Positions 60,461-64,000 of a stretch of DNA of 64,000 nt are shown piece after piece; the stretch's first letter is position 1; the number at the start of each line of letters is the position of its first letter. Both the position numbers and the translations under genes were made by a program. The notes under the pieces are model-generated. The model saw only the letters and a list, made by a program, of their open reading frames with translations, had not been told where the DNA came from and searched no databases. The stretch covers positions 1,364,001-1,428,000 of the forward strand of contig NZ_JBBHKA010000001.1 in the NCBI RefSeq assembly GCF_037572775.1, read 5' to 3'. Source of the DNA: Ramlibacter sp. PS4R-6 (GTDB lineage: Bacteria; Pseudomonadota; Gammaproteobacteria; Burkholderiales; Burkholderiaceae_C).

Positions 60461-61855
60461 TCAGAAGAATTGCTTGGGCAGCCAGAGCACCAGCTTCGGG
60501 AAGTACGTGATGATCACCAGCGAGCCGAGCAGCGGCACCAGCCACGGCAGGATCGCCATGGTCGTGCGCTCCACCGACAGCTTGGCCACGCGGGCCAGCA
60601 CGAACAGCACCATGCCCATCGGCGGGTGCAGTAGGCCGATCATCAGGTTCAGCACCATCACCAGGCCGAAGTGCACGAGGTCGATGCCCAGCTGCTGGCA
60701 GATGGGCGCGAGGATGGGCACCAGGATCGTGATGGCCGCCGTCGGCTCCAGGAAGCAGCCGACGAACAGCATCAGCAGGTTGGCCAGCAGCAGGAACACC
60801 CAGGCTTCCTTGGTGAAGCCCAGCACCCACTGCGAGATCGCGGTCGTCACACCGGTGGCCGTGAGCATCCAGCCGAAGATGCTGGCGGCGGCGACGATGA
60901 AGAGCACCGTGGACGTCGTCTCGACCGTGTCGAGGCATACCTTCACGAACATCTTCCACGTGAGCGTGCGGTACCAGAACAGGCCCAGCGCCATCGCCCA
61001 CACGCAGGCGGCGATCGCGCCCTCGGTCGGTGTGAACACGCCCGTGGTCATGCCGCCGATCAGCAGCACCGGCGTCATGATGGGCAGCACCGCCTGGAAC
61101 TTGAACGCCTTGTCCGCAGCGAACAGCAGCACGATGCCCGTGAGCACCGTGGGCTGCGCGGGCAGGCCCACCTTCACGATCAGCAGCCACAGCGCCAGCG
61201 GCCAGACGATGACCACCGCGGTTTCGCCCAGCGCCTTGCCCAGGCGATGCCAGTCGAACTTGACGTCCGCGCCCCAGCCGTTCTTGTGCGCGTAGTACGC
61301 CACCGTGATCATCATCAGCACGGCCATCAGGATGCCCGGCAGGATGCCGGCGAGGAACAGGGCGCCCACGCTGACGTTGGCCATCATCCCGTAGATCACG
61401 AAGGGCAGCGACGGCGGGATGATCGGGCCCAGCGTGGCCGATGCGGCCGTGACGCCCACGGCGAACTCCGTGTCGTAGCCGTGGTCCTTCATCGCCTTGA
61501 TTTCGATCGTGCCCAGGCCCGCGGCGTCGGCGATCGCCGTGCCGCTCATGCCGGCGAAGATCACCGAGCCCAGCACGTTGACGTGACCGAGGCCGCCCTT
61601 GAGCCAGCCCACCAGCGCCAGCGCGAAGTTGTAGATGCGGTTGGTGATGCCGGCGTTGTTCATCAGGTTGCCGGCCAGGATGAAGAAGGGCACCGCCAGC
61701 AGCGGGAAGCTGTCGATGCCGCTCACCATGCGGTGGATCACCACGAAAGGCGGCGTGGTCTGCGCCCAGAACAGGTAGATCAGCGACGCGCCGGCCATGG
61801 CAATCGCCACCGGCAGTCCGCCCGACATCAGGAACAGGAAGACGATCTTGAGCAT
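60461..61855 (-). CDS. dctM: TRAP transporter large permease (DctM)
   Basis: 464 residues from ATG 61855, which sits seven bases after the DctQ stop. About twelve hydrophobic segments; typical sequences are PLLAVPFFILAGNLMNNAGIT, FAGMSGTAIADAAGLGTIEIKAM and ASATLGPIIPPSLPFVIYG, plus the C-terminal LMIGLLHPPMGMVLFV. It carries the solute with Na+ or H+ across the inner membrane, together with DctQ and the periplasmic binding protein. Confidence 0.94.
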   Translation of the reverse strand: MLKIVFLFLMSGGLPVAIAMAGASLIYLFWAQTTPPFVVIHRMVSGIDSFPLLAVPFFILAGNLMNNAGITNRIYNFALALVGWLKGGLGHVNVLGSVIFAGMSGTAIADAAGLGTIEIKAMKDHGYDTEFAVGVTAASATLGPIIPPSLPFVIYGMMANVSVGALFLAGILPGILMAVLMMITVAYYAHKNGWGADVKFDWHRLGKALGETAVVIVWPLALWLLIVKVGLPAQPTVLTGIVLLFAADKAFKFQAVLPIMTPVLLIGGMTTGVFTPTEGAIAACVWAMALGLFWYRTLTWKMFVKVCLDTVETTSTVLFIVAAASIFGWMLTATGVTTAISQWVLGFTKEAWVFLLLANLLMLFVGCFLEPTAAITILVPILAPICQQLGIDLVHFGLVMVLNLMIGLLHPPMGMVLFVLARVAKLSVERTTMAILPWLVPLLGSLVIITYFPKLVLWLPKQFF

Positions 61856-61862
61856 GGGGTCC

Positions 61863-62453
61863 TTAGCGGTCTTCCATCGTGGATTCGACGCGTTCGAGCA
61901 CGCTGTAGCCACGCTTCCAATGCACGCGCGCGACCCAGACGGAGCGAACCAGCATCAGCGCGAAGCCGAACAGGCACACGCCGTAGACCAGGTTCATCGG
62001 AAGGTCGACGATGGTCATGCGCGTCGTCGAACCCAGGCGCATCATCATCTGGATGGTGAGCACCACCGCGGTGGCGAAGAACAGGATGCGAAGCGCGTCG
62101 ACCAGGCGCGACAGCCAGAAACCCATCGCGCGCGGCATGTGGCGGTAGAAGAAGTCCACCTGGATGTGGTTGTTCTTGGCCACGCCGATCACGGCGCCCG
62201 TGAACACCGTGGCGATGAGCAGGTAGCGCGCGATCTCCTCCGTCCACGACGCGGAGTCGTTCATCACGTAGCGCGTGAAGAACTGGTAGAAGACCGTCAG
62301 CCCCAGGATCCAGAAGAAGCCCAGGGCCACCCACGCCTCCCTCGGCACGCCGGAGAAGTCGACGGCTTCGTCGGTGGCGTGGAACTCGCCGTCCTCCCCC
62401 ATCACCCGGGGGAGGTCGTCGATCACGCTGCGCTCGGGGACGGCAGCGCTCAC
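61863..62453 (-). CDS. dctQ: TRAP transporter small permease (DctQ)
   Basis: 196 residues, start GTG 62453 overlapping the DctP stop (GTGA). After about 45 cytosolic residues come four membrane helices beginning EAWVALGFFWILGLTVFYQFF. The family segments are NDSASWTEEIARYLLI and KNNHIQVDFFYRHMP. It partners DctM in the TRAP complex. The GTG start is chosen for the overlap and because upstream sequence in this frame is a shadow of dctP. Confidence 0.92.
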   Translation of the reverse strand: MSAAVPERSVIDDLPRVMGEDGEFHATDEAVDFSGVPREAWVALGFFWILGLTVFYQFFTRYVMNDSASWTEEIARYLLIATVFTGAVIGVAKNNHIQVDFFYRHMPRAMGFWLSRLVDALRILFFATAVVLTIQMMMRLGSTTRMTIVDLPMNLVYGVCLFGFALMLVRSVWVARVHWKRGYSVLERVESTMEDR

Positions 62454-63436
62454 TTGAGATTGACGATCTTGTCGTAGTCCGCCTGGCGGTAGCCCAGGTC
62501 GGCGGGCTTGGTGGTCTTGAGCACGGCGTCGCGGAACGCGTTCTTGTCCACGCTGATCACGTTGATGCCGCGCTTCTTGAAGTCGTCGGCCAGCTTCGCC
62601 TCGGTCGCGGCGATCTCGCGGCTGCACTTCTCGGCCGCCTCATGCAGCGTGTCGGCGAAGATCTTCTTGTCGGCGTCCGACAACTTGGCCCAAGTGGAGC
62701 CCGACACCACCGTCAGCAGCGAATCGACGATGTGGCCCGTCAGCGAGATGTTCTTCTGCACTTCGTAGAACTTCTTGGCCTCGATGGTGGGCAGCGGGTT
62801 CTCCTGTGCATCCACGGTGCCGTTCTGCAGCGCGAGGTAGACCTCGGCGAAGGCGATCGGCGTCGGGTTCGCGCCCAGGGCCTTCGGGAACGCCAGGTAG
62901 GCCGGCGCGTCCGGCACGCGGATCTTCAGGCCCTTCATGTCCTCGGGCTTGGACACCGGCTTGTTCGAGGTGACGTGGCGCGCGCCGTAGTACGTGAGCG
63001 CAACGATGTGGTTGCCGCTGACCTTGTCGTAGCCGGCGGCGAGTTCCTTGAAGGTGTCGCTCGAGGCGTACTTCAACTGGTGCTCGGCGTCGCGGAAGAT
63101 GAAGGGGAAGTAGCTGATCGCCAGCGGCGTGTAGCTGCGCGCCGCGAAGCTGGCGCCGGTGAGGATCACGTCCACCGTGCCCAGCGTCAGGCCCTGGTTG
63201 ATGTCCGATTCCTTGCCCAGCGTGGAGGCCGGGAACACCTGCATCTCGTAGCGGCCGTTGGTGCGCTTCTTGATCTCGTCGGCCGCCCACAGCGCGTACT
63301 TGTGGTACGCCTCGGACGTCTCGTACACGTGCGCGAACTTCAGCTTGGTCTGCGCCTGCGCCAGCGTGGGCATGCCGAAGGCGGCGGCGATCGCGACGGC
63401 ACAGGCCGCCAGTTTCAAAGTGGAACGCTTGTCCAT
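62450..63436 (-). CDS. dctP: TRAP transporter solute-binding protein (DctP)
   Basis: 328 residues from ATG 63436, with AGGAGA upstream. Signal peptide with cleavage near LAQAQ. Typical motifs: LKFAHVYETSEAYHKYALWAADEIKKRT, GNHIVALTYYGARHVTSNKPV, DMKGLKIRVPDAPAY with the carboxylate-binding Arg, and EVYLALQNGTVDAQENPL. It captures an organic acid in the periplasm. The neighbours suggest a sugar acid or similar hydroxy acid; the ligand is not readable from sequence. Confidence 0.94.
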   Translation of the reverse strand: MDKRSTLKLAACAVAIAAAFGMPTLAQAQTKLKFAHVYETSEAYHKYALWAADEIKKRTNGRYEMQVFPASTLGKESDINQGLTLGTVDVILTGASFAARSYTPLAISYFPFIFRDAEHQLKYASSDTFKELAAGYDKVSGNHIVALTYYGARHVTSNKPVSKPEDMKGLKIRVPDAPAYLAFPKALGANPTPIAFAEVYLALQNGTVDAQENPLPTIEAKKFYEVQKNISLTGHIVDSLLTVVSGSTWAKLSDADKKIFADTLHEAAEKCSREIAATEAKLADDFKKRGINVISVDKNAFRDAVLKTTKPADLGYRQADYDKIVNLK

Positions 63437-63474
63437 CGTCTGTCTCCTAGGGTGTCTTGCTTGGGGGGAAGGAA

Positions 63475-64000
63475 TCAGTGCGGGTTGGCCTTGGACCAAC
63501 TCGCCGAGAAGCGGGCGTGCGACTTGTCCATGTGGGCGTGCATCGCCTCGCGCGCGGCTTCGGCGTCGTGCGCGCGGATCGCCTCGAGGATCGCCTCGTG
63601 CTCGCCGATGGCCGTGCGCCACGACGGCACGTTCTCGAAGTAGTCGCCCAGGCGCTCGAACAGCGGGCCGCGGCGCGCGTCCCAGAAGGTGCGCACGGTG
63701 TCCACAAGCACGGCGTTGCCCGCGGCCTCGGCGATGGCGGTGTGGAAGGCGCGGTCGCCGGCCGTCGGCGCGATGCCGCGCTCGGTGTCCTCGTGCATCA
63801 GGTCGATCGCTTCGCGGATGGCCTGGATGTCCTTGCGTTTCGCATGCGCGGCGGCCAGCGCGGCGATCTCGCCTTCGATCAAGCGCCGCGCGCGGATGAT
63901 CTCCAGCGGCCCCCATTCGTCGTCGGCGACCTTGCGCGTTTCGATCTTCTGCTGCGCGCGGTCGAGCACGAACACGCCCGAGCCGGTGCGCACCTCGACC
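63475..64000 (-). CDS. GntR/FadR-family transcriptional regulator (5' end outside window)
   Basis: The C-terminal 174 residues are visible. The frame enters from the right edge with VEVRTGSGVFVLDRAQQ, the wing of a GntR winged helix. It continues into an FCD ligand domain (LEIIRARRLIEGEIAALAAAH, DRAFHTAIAEAAGNAVL, EHEAILEAIRAHDAEAAREAMHAHM) with the metal-binding Asp and His residues. It probably represses the TRAP/UxaA/Ldh2 operon 38 bases downstream until the acid is present. Confidence 0.88.
   Translation of the reverse strand, partial: VEVRTGSGVFVLDRAQQKIETRKVADDEWGPLEIIRARRLIEGEIAALAAAHAKRKDIQAIREAIDLMHEDTERGIAPTAGDRAFHTAIAEAAGNAVLVDTVRTFWDARRGPLFERLGDYFENVPSWRTAIGEHEAILEAIRAHDAEAAREAMHAHMDKSHARFSASWSKANPH

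Noticed and set aside
60461..61190. N-terminal extension of the UxaA/GarD-like protein into the DctM region
   Set aside because: The frame is open by chance in GC-rich DNA. The family N-terminus starts at TPFIRLHPDDD, so ATG 60455 is right and no fusion is proposed.

Overview
This 64 kb window is high-G+C DNA from a Gram-negative bacterium, most likely a betaproteobacterium of the Comamonadaceae (Ramlibacter/Variovorax-like). The evidence is the very GC-rich codon usage, the TolC, HlyD and outer-membrane-barrel genes, and the core block argB - response regulator - sensor kinase - slmA - pdeM. The genus is inferred; no rRNA or tRNA gene was seen. Nearly all of the sequence is coding. The only gene-free stretch near 300 bases is 38140-38425, which holds operator-like repeats.

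Layout. (1) 1-9459: a surface and envelope block. It has a membrane acyltransferase, a FecR-domain protein paired with a TPR/outer-membrane-barrel protein, a stand-alone S-layer-like protein gene (4013-7891) with its own promoter and terminator, and a glycosyltransferase. Both the FecR operon and the S-layer gene carry a perfect CRP-type operator (TGTGA-N6-TCACA) about 41 bases before the predicted transcription start. (2) 9456-29321: a sulfotransferase gene on the minus strand, then a tightly packed plus-strand run of about 18.7 kb. This run encodes a second sulfotransferase, an adenylation-carrier-sulfotransferase megaenzyme, a condensation-carrier-thioesterase megaenzyme with a TubC-type docking domain, a metal-dependent hydrolase, a phosphopantetheinyl transferase, UDP-glucose dehydrogenase, a UDP-glucuronate-epimerase-like enzyme and a CysQ-type PAP phosphatase. 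It continues into a small protein resembling the N-terminal half of TnpB, two tandem type I secretion ABC proteins, HlyD and TolC. (3) 29331-30884: a trypsin-like protease with a DUF4214 domain, a likely client of that exporter. (4) 31031-36617: core genes (WecA-like transferase, argB, two-component pair, slmA, pdeM). (5) 36643-57859: a less GC-rich accessory island. It has an AbiEi-like/Fic fusion, a second HlyB/HlyD exporter whose 5' end is split by a G9 tract, a giant 4661-residue RTX lipase/adhesin, and a sulfotransferase paralogous to the one at 9456-10493. (6) 57869-64000, minus strand: a sugar-acid-type catabolic operon (FCD regulator, TRAP transporter, UxaA/GarD-like dehydratase, Ldh2-type dehydrogenase).

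Working model (inference). The type I exporter at 23048-29321 secretes the DUF4214 S-layer-like protein and the protease. The operon before it builds a sulfated, possibly uronate-containing, carrier-bound product that may decorate the cell surface. CysQ would remove the PAP made by the sulfotransferases and the phosphopantetheinyl transferase would activate the carrier domains. The least explained item is the RuvC-less TnpB-like protein at the head of the exporter genes. Its start codon lies inside a set of direct and inverted repeats.
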